A DNA stretch of 64,000 bases. It comes from Chamaecrista fasciculata. Taxonomy: Eukaryota; Streptophyta; Magnoliopsida; Fabales; Fabaceae. The position numbers and the translations under genes are program-made. Every line of letters starts with the position of its first letter. The stretch's first letter is position 1. Where the stretch lies: contig QANZ01000851.1 of NCBI GenBank assembly GCA_003254925.1, forward strand, positions 19,816 through 83,815, in the 5' to 3' direction. The notes under the pieces were generated by a model, which made no database searches, was not told where the DNA came from, and saw only the letters and a list, made by a program, of their open reading frames with translations. Below, piece by piece: positions 36,545 to 47,560 of the stretch.

Positions 36545-36876
36545 AATTTTAAAATTCCTAAGCCATTTCAAATAACAAAAAGTTTAAATTTTTTTCTCAA
36601 ACCAATTCGTCAACTTAACTCAAAAGTTGATTTTGTCAAGTTGGTAAGTTGATCCAATTTATTGAATACTCCTAAGCTTATTCATTGTTAATAATTATAG
36701 TTATAGAAACTAAATTAAAATTTTGAACCCAAAAAAATAAATGAAATTACGGAAGATGGTGAGCATTTTATGTATGCAAAATTTAAAAAAATTTAATTAA
36801 AAATATATAAATTAATTTCCTTGGATAATAATTTCTATTAGTGTTTTTAAACATAAAGAGTTTTAAAGCCATGTAG

Positions 36877-36892
36877 TTTTTTTTTTATAATA
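36877..36892 (-). mobile_element. Micro-insertion, T-run, 15-bp duplication
   Basis: The insert (10 Ts then ATAATA) lies between TTTAAAGCCATGTAG (36862-36876) and TTTAACGCCATGTAG (36893-36907), one mismatch. Confidence 0.6.
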
Positions 36893-37015
36893 TTTAACGC
36901 CATGTAGATAACATAAGGAATGAGTTATTTATTTGTGAAGGAAAAAAGTGACAGTAAAAAATAGTAAACAACCAAACTCTTTTTTTAAGCCAAAAAAAAA
37001 AANTCGGCAGGACAG

Positions 37016-37310
37016 AAAATACTGATTGCAAGGATGTTGATCACTCCGTCTAATTCTAAGATCCCGCTTAAATTTCAACGTCGTCAATTCCCGTTGATTC
37101 TATCTTTTGCAATCATTGTCGATGGTTGGATTATATCTCCCTAAACAGTGTTCACGCATGGTCAGCTATATGTTGAACTTTCCAGAGTTTGTTCCAAGGC
37201 TGGCATAAAAATATTAATTGCACATTCACCCAAGGACGAAGAAAGCAGGAAAACTGATAACATTGTGTAAAGAGAAATATTCCAAAATGTTAGATTACTT
37301 ATTAATATGA
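37016..37310 (+). pseudogene. Second, more decayed Helitron helicase remnant
   Basis: This aligns with the end of the 35750-36040 fragment: ATGTTGATCACTCCGTCTAA parallels ATGTTGGTTACACCTTCCAA. CAGTGTTCACGCATGGTCAG parallels the HDQLYVALSR region. Stops and deletions break the frame. It begins just after a long A-run containing an N at 37003, so the junction may be an assembly join. Confidence 0.7.
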
Positions 37311-37574
37311 ATAAGGTAGACTGAATTGTTTTATATTTTACATAATGATATCGTTTTGATAATGATATGCTAGATAAGCACTATAGCATGCTTTGTTTAT
37401 ATTCATTTCCAATAATATATTTGCTAAACATTATAAGTTGTACTAAACCATTGAGTGGATCCATTTAACATGAATGAACTCACTAAATCAGATTATGTTT
37501 GTGATTTGATTGAAGTTCCTGTAGTATATAATGTTATGGACCAAACAGGTACCCTGTAACATATTTTTGTAACA

Positions 37575-37608
37575 CGACCACCTGTACATCGCACGGGTCA
37601 AAACCTAG
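37575..37608 (+). mobile_element. Helitron 3' terminus, plus strand
   Basis: The hairpin arms CACCTGT and GCACGGGT form an imperfect stem. It is followed by CAAAAC-CTAG at 37605-37608 with T next, fitting the CTRR|T rule for Helitron 3' ends. It probably belongs to the element with the second helicase fragment. Confidence 0.7.
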
Positions 37609-37623
37609 TTAAATATAATTATA

Positions 37624-37657
37624 CTAGAGGCTTTGCGTGCCCTAACGGGCACGCAAA
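37624..37657 (-). mobile_element. Helitron-like 3' terminus, minus strand
   Basis: On the minus strand a perfect 11-bp stem (TTTGCGTGCCC / GGGCACGCAAA, 4-base loop) at 37632-37657 is followed by GCCT and CTAG, then T. This fits a Helitron 3' end whose body extends to the right; its 5' end is not identified. Confidence 0.6.
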
Positions 37658-38213
37658 TATGTATGTAAAACAAATGAGGGACTAAATCGTTAACACAATA
37701 AAAAAGAAGGGATCATATAATAATTTTCCTCTTATTATTAATTTTGTACTATAGTTTAAAATGTGGACGACCAGAAAGGGGTGGAGCCATATAATATAAG
37801 ATAAGGCATGAAAAACAAAATCAAACTACATGTAATATACTCCCTCCGTTTCAAAATATCTGCTTTGTTGAAAGATTTATTTTGTTCCAAAATATTTGAT
37901 GTTTTACAAAATCAATAGAACATTAGTTATTTTTTTTACCATTTTACCCCTATTAAAAGTCTAAGTTATTGAATTAATGAGAATAACTAAGAGTAATTTA
38001 ATAAAAACAATTTAATCTTTTAATCTCATATTTTTCTTTATTGTAAGTAAATTAATAATTTTCTTGATCAATGTGTATTTATCTTAAAAAATAGATATTT
38101 TTAAATAGAGAAAATAATAAAAAGTGGGATAATTGAAGTAATATTTATACCGTTGTCTTCTCTCATTACTATCTTTAAATAACATTTATTGCAAAATAAA
38201 TCTATATTTAAGT

Positions 38214-38227
38214 TTTGGCCAAAAACA
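38214..38227 (+). mobile_element. Micro-insertion TTTGGCC-A(n), 16-bp duplication
   Basis: The insert lies between perfect copies of AAATCTATATTTAAGT at 38198-38213 and 38228-38243. Confidence 0.75.
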
Positions 38228-39078
38228 AAATCTATATTTAAGTAATTTCATCTCAAAATAAATTATACAAAATTTTCACGCATTTCAACTCATGAAAACT
38301 CATTATTATTTCTTATTTCATATTAGGTGTTATTATATTAAGGAAAATTTCTATATAACTTATCCTATATGTTTATCGTAATTTTTTTAAAATTATAATT
38401 TTTATTTACATTCTCTTTATTTTATACTTTTTGTTTGCAGGTGAATTGACTTTTTTTTTCCTCACAAATATCTTTGATTCATGTTTGCATATGTTTGATA
38501 TGGTCAAACGGCAACATGGTCTGTTCCACTAACACCAAAATGACAAAAATCTAACAAGTGAAGAAATACCTAAGCCTCCAAATTGGTTCATTACCTTAAC
38601 AATATTCAATAAAATAATAATAATAATAATGCATAAGCACCTGTAATTTCGTTAATTCAATTGAGTTTCATTTTCAAAATGTCTTGATTTTTTAAATATG
38701 GCGTTCATTTTATGCTACAAAATATGCCATAGATACCTTCAAAACACTTAGATGTGTCTGCCTCTTCATGTACCTGATGAATATAAAAGTTTGACTTATA
38801 ATAACGTAACCTCATTATTTATGAATAACATTCTTTGCAAATAAATAAAATACTGACAATAATTTTGACCAAATTGTACTGCTGATTGGTACCGAAAGAA
38901 AAAAGAAGCAATTTCTTTTTCTATAAAAAAGTTCAAGATTGGCCAAAAAAAAAAAAAATTCAACATCATAAGTTCATAACACAGAATATACGAATTATTT
39001 CCATCCGATTTTAAATGTTTCATTATAGTATCGGACAGAATTGGTTGACTTTATTAGTTCACAGACTTAATTTACACT

Positions 39079-39097
39079 TTCGGCCAAAAAAAAAAAT
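39079..39097 (+). mobile_element. Micro-insertion TTCGGCC-A(n), 14-bp duplication
   Basis: The 19-base insert lies between perfect copies of ACTTAATTTACACT at 39065-39078 and 39098-39111. Confidence 0.8.
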
Positions 39098-39918
39098 ACT
39101 TAATTTACACTGATTCAAAAATATTGTAGTTTTTAATTTTTATTGACGGACTATTTTCTGATATTATTTTTTAAGGCATTATAATTTATGTGACAAAATT
39201 TAATCCAATAAATTAATGAAACTCAAAATTTACAATTATATTCTTAGTTTCTTACTCTCAATTTGCAACAATATATTCATTTTTTTTTTGTTGTTGTTGT
39301 CAAGGTATGTAATATTCTTACTCTCATAAGTTTTAAATATTATATATAAACATTTTTGTTGTCCACTATAAAGATCAACTTGTTAAAAATAATCATATTT
39401 GTTTTGTAATCAAAATCCAATTAACATCTCACACAGACACCTCAAGTAATTGAAAACATAAATATTTAAAAAGAAATTAAGTTAAACTTCTCTTTACTTA
39501 TCCTACAAGGCAGTGCCATATTTTTTTTATGTTTTCCTAACATAATAAAATAAAAAAGTCAAAACTTTATTTGATCATTAAATTATGTGATCAATTTTAT
39601 TTTAGCTTTTTTTTTCATTTTGATATTTAAATTTTTTAGATTTGTTCAATCATTTGTCCAAAAATAATACTTATTTAAAATAAAAATAATAACAAAATTC
39701 AAACAAAATTATATTGTAGACTCACGTAAAATAAATGGTTAAGTTTGAGGACTAAATTAAAATAAAAATGATTTTATGACTAAAACAAAATTGACCCATA
39801 ATTTAAGAACCAAAATAATTATTTGATCAAATAAAAATTAAATATTAAATCATAAATTTAACGATATATATATGATTTAATCCTATATGAATAAAATCAA
39901 ACCCCATCCTTCTATTGT

Positions 39919-39932
39919 TACCAAAAAAAAAT
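39919..39932 (+). mobile_element. Micro-insertion TACC-A(9), 16-bp duplication
   Basis: Flanks are CCCATCCTTCTATTGT (39903-39918) and CCGATCCTTCTATTAT (39933-39948), two mismatches, so this is an older copy. Confidence 0.65.
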
Positions 39933-39997
39933 CCGATCCTTCTATTATCAATTAACTAAAAAAGTTAACAGAAGAAAAAAGCCAACTCTTGCATACT

Positions 39998-40046
39998 TTT
40001 TTTTTTTGTTTTTTTGCCAGACGGGTGTTAATTCTTATTCCCACAG
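39998..40046 (-). mobile_element. Micro-insertion with 30-base body ending CTGGC-A(n)
   Basis: This 49-base insert lies between CTCTTGCATACT copies at 39986-39997 and 40047-40058. On the minus strand it reads GTGGGAATAAGAATTAACAC, then CCGTCTGGC and an interrupted A-tail. It is the longest member of the group and shares the CTGGC-A(n) end with the insert at 20132. Confidence 0.8.
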
Positions 40047-40771
40047 CTCTTGCATACTGAAAACAATAAAAAACTGATAAACTATTATTGTTTCACCATT
40101 GAAGCATTTTTTTTTTATGAATTTATCTAACATGTGCTCTAAGGGGATATTTTAAAGTTTATTTTGATTGGTTAGTAGAGCATCTCATATCTTGAAATAA
40201 AAAAAAAATCATTTAAAAAATAATTTTTAATGTTTGAAAACTCACTTGACCAATCAAAAGAAACCTTAATTAGAAGACCCTTTTTTATTTGGAAATAAGC
40301 ATAAAATATATTTTATTAAGGCCAAAATCTCAAATTGGTCCTTATCTACGAGATATATTTCAAATAAATCCTTTATGTTTCATTTATTTTAGATTGGTCC
40401 TATATATTTTTATAAATTTTCAAATTGATTTAAAAGTAATGAAATGTGGTTATATGTCTCTTATTTCAAATTTGAATACAATGAATCGAGAGTTACAAAT
40501 TTATTTTGCATAATGCTTCAGAACCGTTAACAAGCGAGGTTAAATTAAGACCCGAAAGTTAGTAACTCATTTTACGATCAAACAAATGAAATTAGTCATA
40601 TCTCTCTCGAATGCGATGAATTCGAAACTATATACTAAAATATTAAATAATTTTTTGCGTTAGCAAAGAGAAGTCAAATTGTTGGAAAAAAAAATAACAT
40701 TTTTTTCCCGTGAGAATAACTAGAGAAATAAGATGGAGAAGCACAATCATAACACAAGAGGAATTAATGTG

Positions 40772-42021
40772 TGTTCCTACATGGCTCCCATTTTTATAAT
40801 TAATTAATTATTAAGGAAATTGATTAATTAAGTACCTTTCATAGCGAGGCTTTGCCGCCAAGGCTTTGCCTCCAAGGCTTTGCCTCCAAGGCTCTGCCTC
40901 CAAGGCTTTGCCGCCAAGGCCTTGCCTCCAAGGCATTGCCGACAAGGCTCTGCCTCCAAGGCTCTGCCTCTAAGGCTTTGCCTCCAAGGCTCTGCCTCCA
41001 AGGCTTCGCCCTCCAAGGCTACGCCTCCAAGGCTACGCCTACAAGGCTTCGCCCCCAAGGCTTCGCCTCCAAGGCCTCGCCTCCAAGGCTACGCCTCCAA
41101 GGCTTCGCCTCCAAGGCTTAGCCTCCAAGGCTTCGCCTACAAGGCTTTGCCTCCAAGGCTTCGCCTCCAAGGCTACGCCTCCAAGGCTACGCCTCCAAGG
41201 CTACGCCTCTAAGGTGTCTAAGAGATGTCTAAGTGTACAAGAGCAAGACACCTTATGTAAGCTTGACATAGGCCACGTGCCACCCGCAACATCCTTACTT
41301 AGACAAGGTAGGGAATGTTGTGAAGGCAGGGAGACGCATCCTCCCTCCTTCTCCGGGAATAACTCTAGGATGTGGCTTGGTAGGATTGAAGTAAAGGTTT
41401 CTTCGTGCTTGACCACGATCGCTTTGAGTAAGCAAGGTAAGAACTTAGTCTTTAGTAAATGATGTGATGTTCTTTTGAGCTCAGACCTTCCCGCCTTGCT
41501 TGCCGAGATACCCCACGTCACCCTCTCCCATCAGGCCCATGAACTAACGGTTACCTCACTCCCATTTTTCCCATTTCCCTGCGTCTTGCGTCCCACCTTC
41601 TCCATTTGCCCACTTCCCGTATTTCACGGAACCATGCTCCCCATGTTCCTATTGATGCTTCACGTTCAGCATCATCCTTCAGCAATAACCGTCATTGTTA
41701 ATCACCCCTATAAATAGCCCCTTCACTCTCCAAAGAAGGGGTTGAGCTTTCCTGAGTCTGAAACACGAGAGATTCCCCCATTTGAGCTCTTACGAACATA
41801 CTCTCATTTACTTTTGCACTAAGTTCTCTTGTCTTACCAGTGCTTGTTCTTAGTGCTTTACTTCTTCCCTAACGAGAACTTCCCAAGGGTTATTCTTTCA
41901 TCTTGTTTAATTGTTGTTATTTACTTCAGTAATATTTTATTGTTGTTTATCTGTTGTTTTTTCTGTGATTCATCTATTGTTGCTCTGGACCTCCAAGTAC
42001 GAACCCCCTGTTCCCGGAACA
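40772..42021 (+). mobile_element. Solo LTR (1250 bp) containing a minisatellite
   Basis: It starts TGTTCC and ends GGAACA, an LTR-style TG..CA border with inverted 6-mers, and has a perfect 5-bp duplication ATGTG (40767-40771 and 42022-42026). Inside are CCCTATAAATAGCCCC near 41707 as a TATA box and a C/T-rich leader-like end. No gag-pol, primer-binding site or second LTR is present, so this is a recombination-derived solo LTR. The parent superfamily cannot be told from the LTR alone. Confidence 0.9.
40846..41210. repeat. 14-bp GC-rich minisatellite, about 26 units
   Basis: Twenty-six near-identical units of AAGGCTTTGCCTCC type (one unit is 15 bp). Unit variants TTT, TCT, TAC and TTC before GCC are arranged in blocks: TTT/TCT on the left, TAC/TTC on the right. 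Because 14 is not a multiple of 3, all frames stay open and give artificial repeat proteins. It lies inside the LTR upstream of its TATA box. Confidence 0.95.
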
Positions 42022-42504
42022 ATGTGGAAACCCCAAATCGAGGAAAAAACCACGCCTGTTGCCAAGAGATAACTAGAGAATAAAAATATATGACATTTTT
42101 TTATATAACACAGTATTCTCTTAACCCATGTCCCAAGTACAATAAGACTCTCCAAAACAAGTATTTAAAGACACCTCACACCACTTTAGAACATCTGAAT
42201 AGAAATGTAAGTATCAAATGAATCTCACATCATCCAAAAACAAGAGAATAAATAGGCAAATAAAAAATACATCTCACACCACTCAAGAACAAGAAAATAA
42301 AAAGTCAAATACAAACTTAAAGTGTATGACTTGGTTCCCGTCAAGACTTTGGGCTCATTTTATAGGATTGAAAATTGATTTAGAATCAATTTGAGAAATT
42401 ATAAAGATATATAAGACTAATTTGAAACAAATGAAACATAAACGATTAATTTGAAATCCACTCTATATACAAGGGACCAATTTGAAGTTTTTTCCTTTTA
42501 TTAA

Positions 42505-42912
42505 TTTTTTTAAAAAAAGATTAGATATAATTAACAGTAAATAGTTAGTAGAAATTTAAAGATTTTCCAAGTTGTTAAGAAAATGTAAAATAGTTGACAA
42601 ATTGAGAGTGAAAAGAAAGGAAAAAAAATGAAAGGCGGAAGAGTGAAACAGAAAACAGCGACGCCAGCCAGGCTGTGGTTGGTAAGATACAAAGCGCGTG
42701 TCCTACGAGGCGCGTGGTCATCATCCTCATCTCACCGACTACATACTTATTACGTCCTTTCTCCTACCAACGGCTCAGATTCACTCCCAACCGCCAATCA
42801 CGGCCGTTGGATCTTCACTGCACATGCCACTCCATGAATCTAACCCATTTCTCGTTCATAAGGAGGGGCATTTCCGTCTTTTCGTCATCATCGTCTTCTT
42901 CCCTCTTCCCCC
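42505..42912 (+). promoter_or_regulatory. Promoter region of SAM synthetase
   Basis: GC content rises from about 42640. A CT/TC-rich tract precedes the TATA box. Apparent frames here are low-complexity and antisense to each other and are not genes. Confidence 0.5.
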
Positions 42913-42919
42913 TATAAAT
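42913..42919 (+). promoter_or_regulatory. TATA box of SAM synthetase
   Basis: TATAAAT in a CCTCTTCCCCC context, about 30 bp before a CT-rich leader. The leader is interrupted by an intron 43051-43665 (AAG|GTAATT .. TTGCAG), which ends 8 bp before the start codon. Confidence 0.75.
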
Positions 42920-43673
42920 GCCAACCTCATGCCTTCGTTTACACTCGCACCGCTTGAGCAGTCTCAACTCCAAGAGGTTCATTCTGTTCAAGCTTACCAC
43001 CAATCCCGAATCTCTCTCTCTCTATCTCCTGCCTCTTCTACCTTCGTAAGGTAATTCGAGGTTCGGACTTCTCAAGTTTGTTAATAGATCTGAAGTTCTG
43101 CTTTTGGGGTTTTGAATTTTGTCAACAATTGGCTGAAATCATGATTTTGGGATGATGCTTTTGTCTTGATTAGTGGTGGATTTGTCTGTAATCCGAGTTT
43201 TGACTGCAAATGTGGGGTTGATTGGGTGTTCTGAAGTGATTCTCGCTTTAGGCTTTCAGATCTGGTCCAATTGTTATGTCTACTGCCATTTCTTCACTTA
43301 GGATGCGAGACTCTTTGGGGAAAACTATGGATTTTTCTGGATTTTGTACTGATTTACGCCCTACCATGGTAGTCTGTCTCTGATTCGCTAGGTTTACCTG
43401 CCGTTTGGATCTTTTTCATGTGTAGAATGTCTTTTTCTGCTAGATTTGGCAAATGAGTGAATTTAAAACTTGTACTTGAGTAGGATTCCGTGGTTAAGGT
43501 TTCTTTTAGTTGGTTTTTGAATCATACTTGTCGCTCCTGGCATAATTAGAATTGGGGAAATCTGGTTTTCGTTTTTGGCTAAATGTTATGCTTCACTGAA
43601 CTTTTCTTCTTCGGTTACTGATATTTATTTGTTTGTCTTTTCCATTGGATGTAATAATTTTGCAGCATCAAAG

Positions 43674-44864
43674 ATGGCGTTGGAGACCTTCCTATTCACC
43701 TCCGAATCTGTGAACGAGGGACACCCTGACAAACTCTGTGATCAGATCTCCGACGCCGTCCTCGATGCCTGCCTTGAACAGGACCCAGACAGCAAGGTCG
43801 CCTGCGAAACCTGCACAAAAACCAACATGGTGATGGTCTTCGGCGAGATCACAACCAAGGCCAACGTGGACTATGAGAAAATCGTCCGTCAAACTTGCCG
43901 GAACATCGGATTCGTCTCCGACGATGTTGGTCTCGATGCCGATAACTGCAAGGTCCTCGTCAACATTGAGCAACAGAGCCCTGATATCGCTCAGGGTGTC
44001 CATGGCCATCTCACCAAGAGGCCAGAGGAAATCGGAGCTGGTGACCAAGGTCACATGTTTGGCTATGCCACCGATGAAACCCCTGAGCTCATGCCTCTGA
44101 GCCACGTCCTTGCAACCAAGCTCGGTGCTAAGCTCACTGAGGTTCGCAAGAATGGGACCTGCTCATGGCTGAGGCCTGATGGGAAGACCCAAGTCACCGT
44201 GGAGTATTACAATGACAAGGGAGCCATGGTTCCAATTCGTGTGCACACTGTGCTTATCTCCACCCAGCATGATGAGACTGTGACTAATGATGAAATTGCA
44301 GCAGATCTCAAAGAGCATGTGATCAAGCCAGTGATCCCTGAGAAGTACCTTGATGAGAAGACCATCTTCCACCTGAACCCTTCAGGAAGATTCGTCATTG
44401 GGGGTCCTCATGGTGATGCTGGTCTTACTGGCAGGAAGATCATTATTGATACCTATGGAGGATGGGGTGCACATGGTGGTGGTGCCTTTTCTGGAAAGGA
44501 CCCAACCAAGGTGGATAGGAGTGGGGCTTACATTGTAAGGCAGGCTGCTAAGAGCATTGTGGCTAGTGGACTTGCTAGAAGGTGCATTGTACAAGTGTCT
44601 TATGCTATTGGTGTGCCTGAGCCATTGTCTGTGTTTGTTGACACTTATGGTACTGGAAAGATCCCAGACAAGGAGATCCTCAAGATTGTGAAGGAGAACT
44701 TTGATTTCAGGCCTGGAATGATCTCAATCAATCTTGACCTCAAGAGGGGTGGGAATGGAAGGTTCTTGAAGACTGCTGCTTATGGTCATTTTGGTAGGGA
44801 TGATGCTGACTTCACATGGGAGGTTGTGAAGCCACTCAAGTGGGACAAGGTCCCTGCAGCCTAA
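43674..44864 (+). CDS. SAMS: S-adenosylmethionine synthetase
   Basis: It makes S-adenosylmethionine from methionine and ATP in the cytosol, the methyl donor for most methylation and precursor of ethylene and polyamines. It is one uninterrupted coding exon of 396 residues, normal for plants. The start [20 protein letters not shown] is chosen over upstream in-frame codons because those lie in the leader intron. Motifs are [21 protein letters not shown] (methionine/ATP site), [20 protein letters not shown], the P-loop-like [19 protein letters not shown], and the C-terminal DDADFTWE. The coding sequence is GC-rich relative to its flanks, as expected for a highly expressed gene. Antisense frames over it are shadows. 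Confidence 0.98.
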   Translation: MALETFLFTSESVNEGHPDKLCDQISDAVLDACLEQDPDSKVACETCTKTNMVMVFGEITTKANVDYEKIVRQTCRNIGFVSDDVGLDADNCKVLVNIEQQSPDIAQGVHGHLTKRPEEIGAGDQGHMFGYATDETPELMPLSHVLATKLGAKLTEVRKNGTCSWLRPDGKTQVTVEYYNDKGAMVPIRVHTVLISTQHDETVTNDEIAADLKEHVIKPVIPEKYLDEKTIFHLNPSGRFVIGGPHGDAGLTGRKIIIDTYGGWGAHGGGAFSGKDPTKVDRSGAYIVRQAAKSIVASGLARRCIVQVSYAIGVPEPLSVFVDTYGTGKIPDKEILKIVKENFDFRPGMISINLDLKRGGNGRFLKTAAYGHFGRDDADFTWEVVKPLKWDKVPAA

Positions 44865-46269
44865 GTGTGTGTGATCAAGTTTTGCCATCCATTACCACTG
44901 TTCCTCCATCTGTTCTTCAAATTTCCGCCTCTCACTCACTCACTCACACACTCCTTGGTCCTTTCTTCTTAGTTCTTACTCCTTTTTCTTTTTCTCTGTG
45001 TTCTTATTTTATGTGTTCCTTTAGAAAATATTTTTTTTTACATGATGAATCAAAACATATGCACTCTCAGGATGTATGAATGCTGGAATGTGTAATATGA
45101 AATCAATGAAGTTTACGTTTTTATGTAGGCTGTATTTCTGAGTGAAGTTTTCTTTTTATACTATTTAAGTTGAAGTTGAGATTTGGATCAAGGACACACT
45201 GATGTGAGTGCCATCAATGGGATGGTACACTTTTAAATGGAACACAAGGTATAAAGAAATGGATTTAGGATATGAATCATTGCTTTGAAGTTTGGAGGTT
45301 AATAATGGACAAGAACTTGGTTTTAGTAACTTTTTAGCTGTCAGAAAAAAAAAAGAAAAAGAAAAGAAAAACATACTTCATCTTGTGCGTAGTTTGAGAT
45401 TATTTTTCAGTCTTCAACATTTCCTTTGTCATTCTTCTTTTTTCTTCTGTCTCCAACATTTCTGAGTCATTCATTTCCGTGTGGTGTTTGGTCAACAAGG
45501 ATTGAATTTGAGATCTCGAGAGAGATGAGAAAAAAAATTTGTATTTTTCTTCTTATTTCTGTTTAAATTTCACCAAACTTCCAACAAAATCCAAATTCGT
45601 CAGCAACATTTATCTTTCTCCGTCAACCAACCATCCTAATGAAAATGGTGTTTAGATTAGTATGAGATGTGATAAAAAAAATATGGTGTTTAGATTAGTA
45701 TGAGATGTGATAAAAAAAATATGATGTGAAATTATGAAAAATGATATGTAATGATGGTGGTTGGTTGAAATAATTATATGGGTTTTTTAAAATTGTATAG
45801 GGGTAGAATTGATAATTGATAATGGTATAAGATAGAAATAAAAAAAATGATATTTTGACTTTTTGGATGTGGTTGTTATGAAATGAAATGGTAATGAGGG
45901 AGGAGATACAAACATATGCACTCTCAACAGTATACCGTATATTAAAAAATAAGATAATTATTTGATTAACATGTATTTTTTTTGTATGAATTATATATTT
46001 TTTCTCATTACTGATTTTGAATATTGTACACTACAAAAAATATTATCCTTATATATACCGGAGGAGATACCAAATTGTAAATTTTTAGGGATTGAATTAT
46101 ATATTTTTTCTTGTTACCGTTTTTGAAACGGTATAGTTTGATTACTCACATATTGATTTGTTGAGTTGGTATAATTCCAAGGACTAAAATAATTTTTTTA
46201 TGTAAATTAATATATTTATATATAATATAACATATTTATAAAATAAAAAATATTTATATATTATTATAT
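44865..46269. other. SAM synthetase 3' flank and spacer
   Basis: The 3' UTR runs to about 45130. The rest is AT-rich. CACTACAAAAAA at 46031-46042 resembles one CACTA-transposon end but no partner is seen. Confidence 0.45.
45644..45719. repeat. Perfect 38-bp tandem duplication
   Basis: Two identical 38-bp units beginning ATGGTGTTTAGATTAG. The lack of differences suggests a very recent duplication or an assembly artefact. Confidence 0.9.
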
Positions 46270-46343
46270 NNNNNNNNNNNNNNNNNNNNNNNNNNNNNNN
46301 NNNNNNNNNNNNNNNNNNNNNNNNNNNNNNNNNNNNNNNNNNN
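46270..46343. other. Assembly gap (74 N)
   Basis: An unresolved gap. Any frame crossing it is meaningless. It removes the left terminal repeat of the adjacent MITE. Confidence 1.
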
Positions 46344-46913
46344 CAATTTTGGTCCCTTAACTTTCGCAAAGGTCTCAATTTGGTCCCCTAAATTTTTTTG
46401 TTGCAATTTTGGTCCCTTAACTTTCGTAAAGGTCTCAATTTGGTCCCCTAACTTTCGCAAAGGTCTCAATTTGGTCCCATAACTTTTTTTGTTACAATTT
46501 TGGTCCCCTGACTCTTGAAAACGTCTCACTATTAGTCCAAAGTGCACTTCCAAGTCATGAAAACGTCTCCGCAAAATGATCCTTTTTTAATCCACTTCAC
46601 TCATATTTATCATGTCATCAACCAACTCAGCCTTTAGATCGGCACTAACGGCAGATAATGGATGGAAAAAGTGCACTTGGGACCAACAGTGAGACGCTTT
46701 CAAAAGTTAGGGGACCAAAATTGCAACAAAAAAAGTTAGGGGACCAAATTGAGACCTTTATGAAAGTTAGGGGACCAAAATTGTAACAAAAAATGTTAGG
46801 GGACCAAATTGAGACATTTGCGAAAGTTAGTGGACCAAAATTGCAACAAAAAAAGTTAGGGGACCAAATTGAGACCTTTGCGAAAGTTAGGGGACCAAAA
46901 TTGTACTTAAGCC
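46344..46913. mobile_element. MULE-like MITE, left end lost in the gap
   Basis: The arms carry repeated TTTGGTCCCTTAACTTTCG motifs and their inverse. The right end is GTACTTAAGCC at 46913, the complement of the family start GGCTTAAGTAC. It is a relative of 31569-32012. Its long inverted repeats are a plausible reason for the sequencing gap. Confidence 0.75.
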
Positions 46914-47280
46914 TTTAATAAATGAGGGTATTGAAATTTACCATTTTGTCAAATAACTTTTTTTATATTTGTATTAAAGTATAGGTAATTATAGGTATTT
47001 GAGTAGGGGTATGTTAATAATTGGGTATGAAAAATGTAATAAAATGATGTTGTAATAAAATAATATTTTTGTAATGAGTTTGTAATTGAAAAACAAATAG
47101 CCATGTTGCACTGTAGATCAAATTATGTATTGAAAATGGAGATAATAAATTTATATTAGGTTTATAACCCATTCCCAGACACACCCATACTCTGTTACCA
47201 ACTTTTAATGTCAATGGATATTATTTAGTCTATTTTAAAAGAGGAGTACAAGAATACCTTAAGTGAAGTAAAAATAAAAT

Positions 47281-47293
47281 TTCTACGAAAAAA
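47281..47293 (+). mobile_element. Micro-insertion TTCTACG-A(n), 16-bp duplication
   Basis: The insert lies between perfect copies of GAAGTAAAAATAAAAT at 47265-47280 and 47294-47309. Confidence 0.7.
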
Positions 47294-47439
47294 GAAGTAA
47301 AAATAAAATAAAATATTGAATACTATTCACCTATATTATTTTCAAAAATCTAAAACATTATCATAGTGTAATTTTTATGTCCAAAATATATTATTATTTT
47401 TTAATTAAATTTTAGTAATGGGAAGCAGAATGAGTTCTT

Positions 47440-47454
47440 TTTTTTTTTTGGCCT
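47440..47454 (-). mobile_element. Micro-insertion AGGCC-A(n), 12-bp duplication
   Basis: The insert lies between perfect copies of GAATGAGTTCTT at 47428-47439 and 47455-47466. On the minus strand it is AGGCC and an A-tail. Confidence 0.7.
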
Positions 47455-47560
47455 GAATGAGTTCTTCACGTATTCACTTTTTGTCTACATAAAGGACAAT
47501 AATTTCAGCTTATTTTATCTGAAAATTTGTACTATGAAAATGTAAGGATTTTATGAAATT

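Larger units (their letters stand above)
37658..40310. other. AT-rich intergenic block
   Basis: No gene supported. CTCCCTCCGTTTCAAAATA at 37840-37858 is a single Stowaway-type terminal repeat without a partner. Several micro-insertions are listed separately. 38932-38966 has TTGGCC plus an A-run with a weak 8-base repeat on each side. Confidence 0.5.
40320..42495. mobile_element. MULE-like element interrupted by a solo LTR
   Basis: The ends GGCCAAAATCTCAAATTGG and the inverse ..CCAATTTGAAGTTTTTTCC are flanked by a perfect 9-bp duplication TTTTATTAA (40311-40319 and 42496-42504). Without the nested LTR it is about 0.92 kb. The body is AT-rich and shares AATGCGATGAATTC-type motifs with the element at 52309. 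No transposase. Confidence 0.88.

Noticed and set aside
37840..37858. Stowaway MITE
   Set aside because: Only one terminal repeat is present; no inverse end or TA-bounded partner was found, so it is noted only as a remnant.
40846..41210. Possible CRISPR-like array
   Set aside because: The units are contiguous 14-bp repeats without spacers, in a plant LTR.
40828..41212. Open frames of 76-110 residues on both strands with repeated PPRLCLQGFASK-type units
   Set aside because: They are produced by the 14-bp minisatellite, which keeps every frame open; there is no start context, splice signal or known domain.
42628..43054. Open frames in the SAM synthetase promoter and leader
   Set aside because: They overlap the TATA box and CT-rich leader, are low in complexity and lack domains.
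43692..44105. Antisense frames over SAM synthetase
   Set aside because: They mirror the codon bias of the strong sense gene and have no domain or promoter.
46031..46042. CACTACAAAAAA as a CACTA transposon end
   Set aside because: There is no inverse end within reach and no 3-bp duplication; a 12-base match in AT-rich DNA is weak.
46184..46574. Frames crossing the N gap
   Set aside because: They run through unknown bases and MITE arms; not genes.
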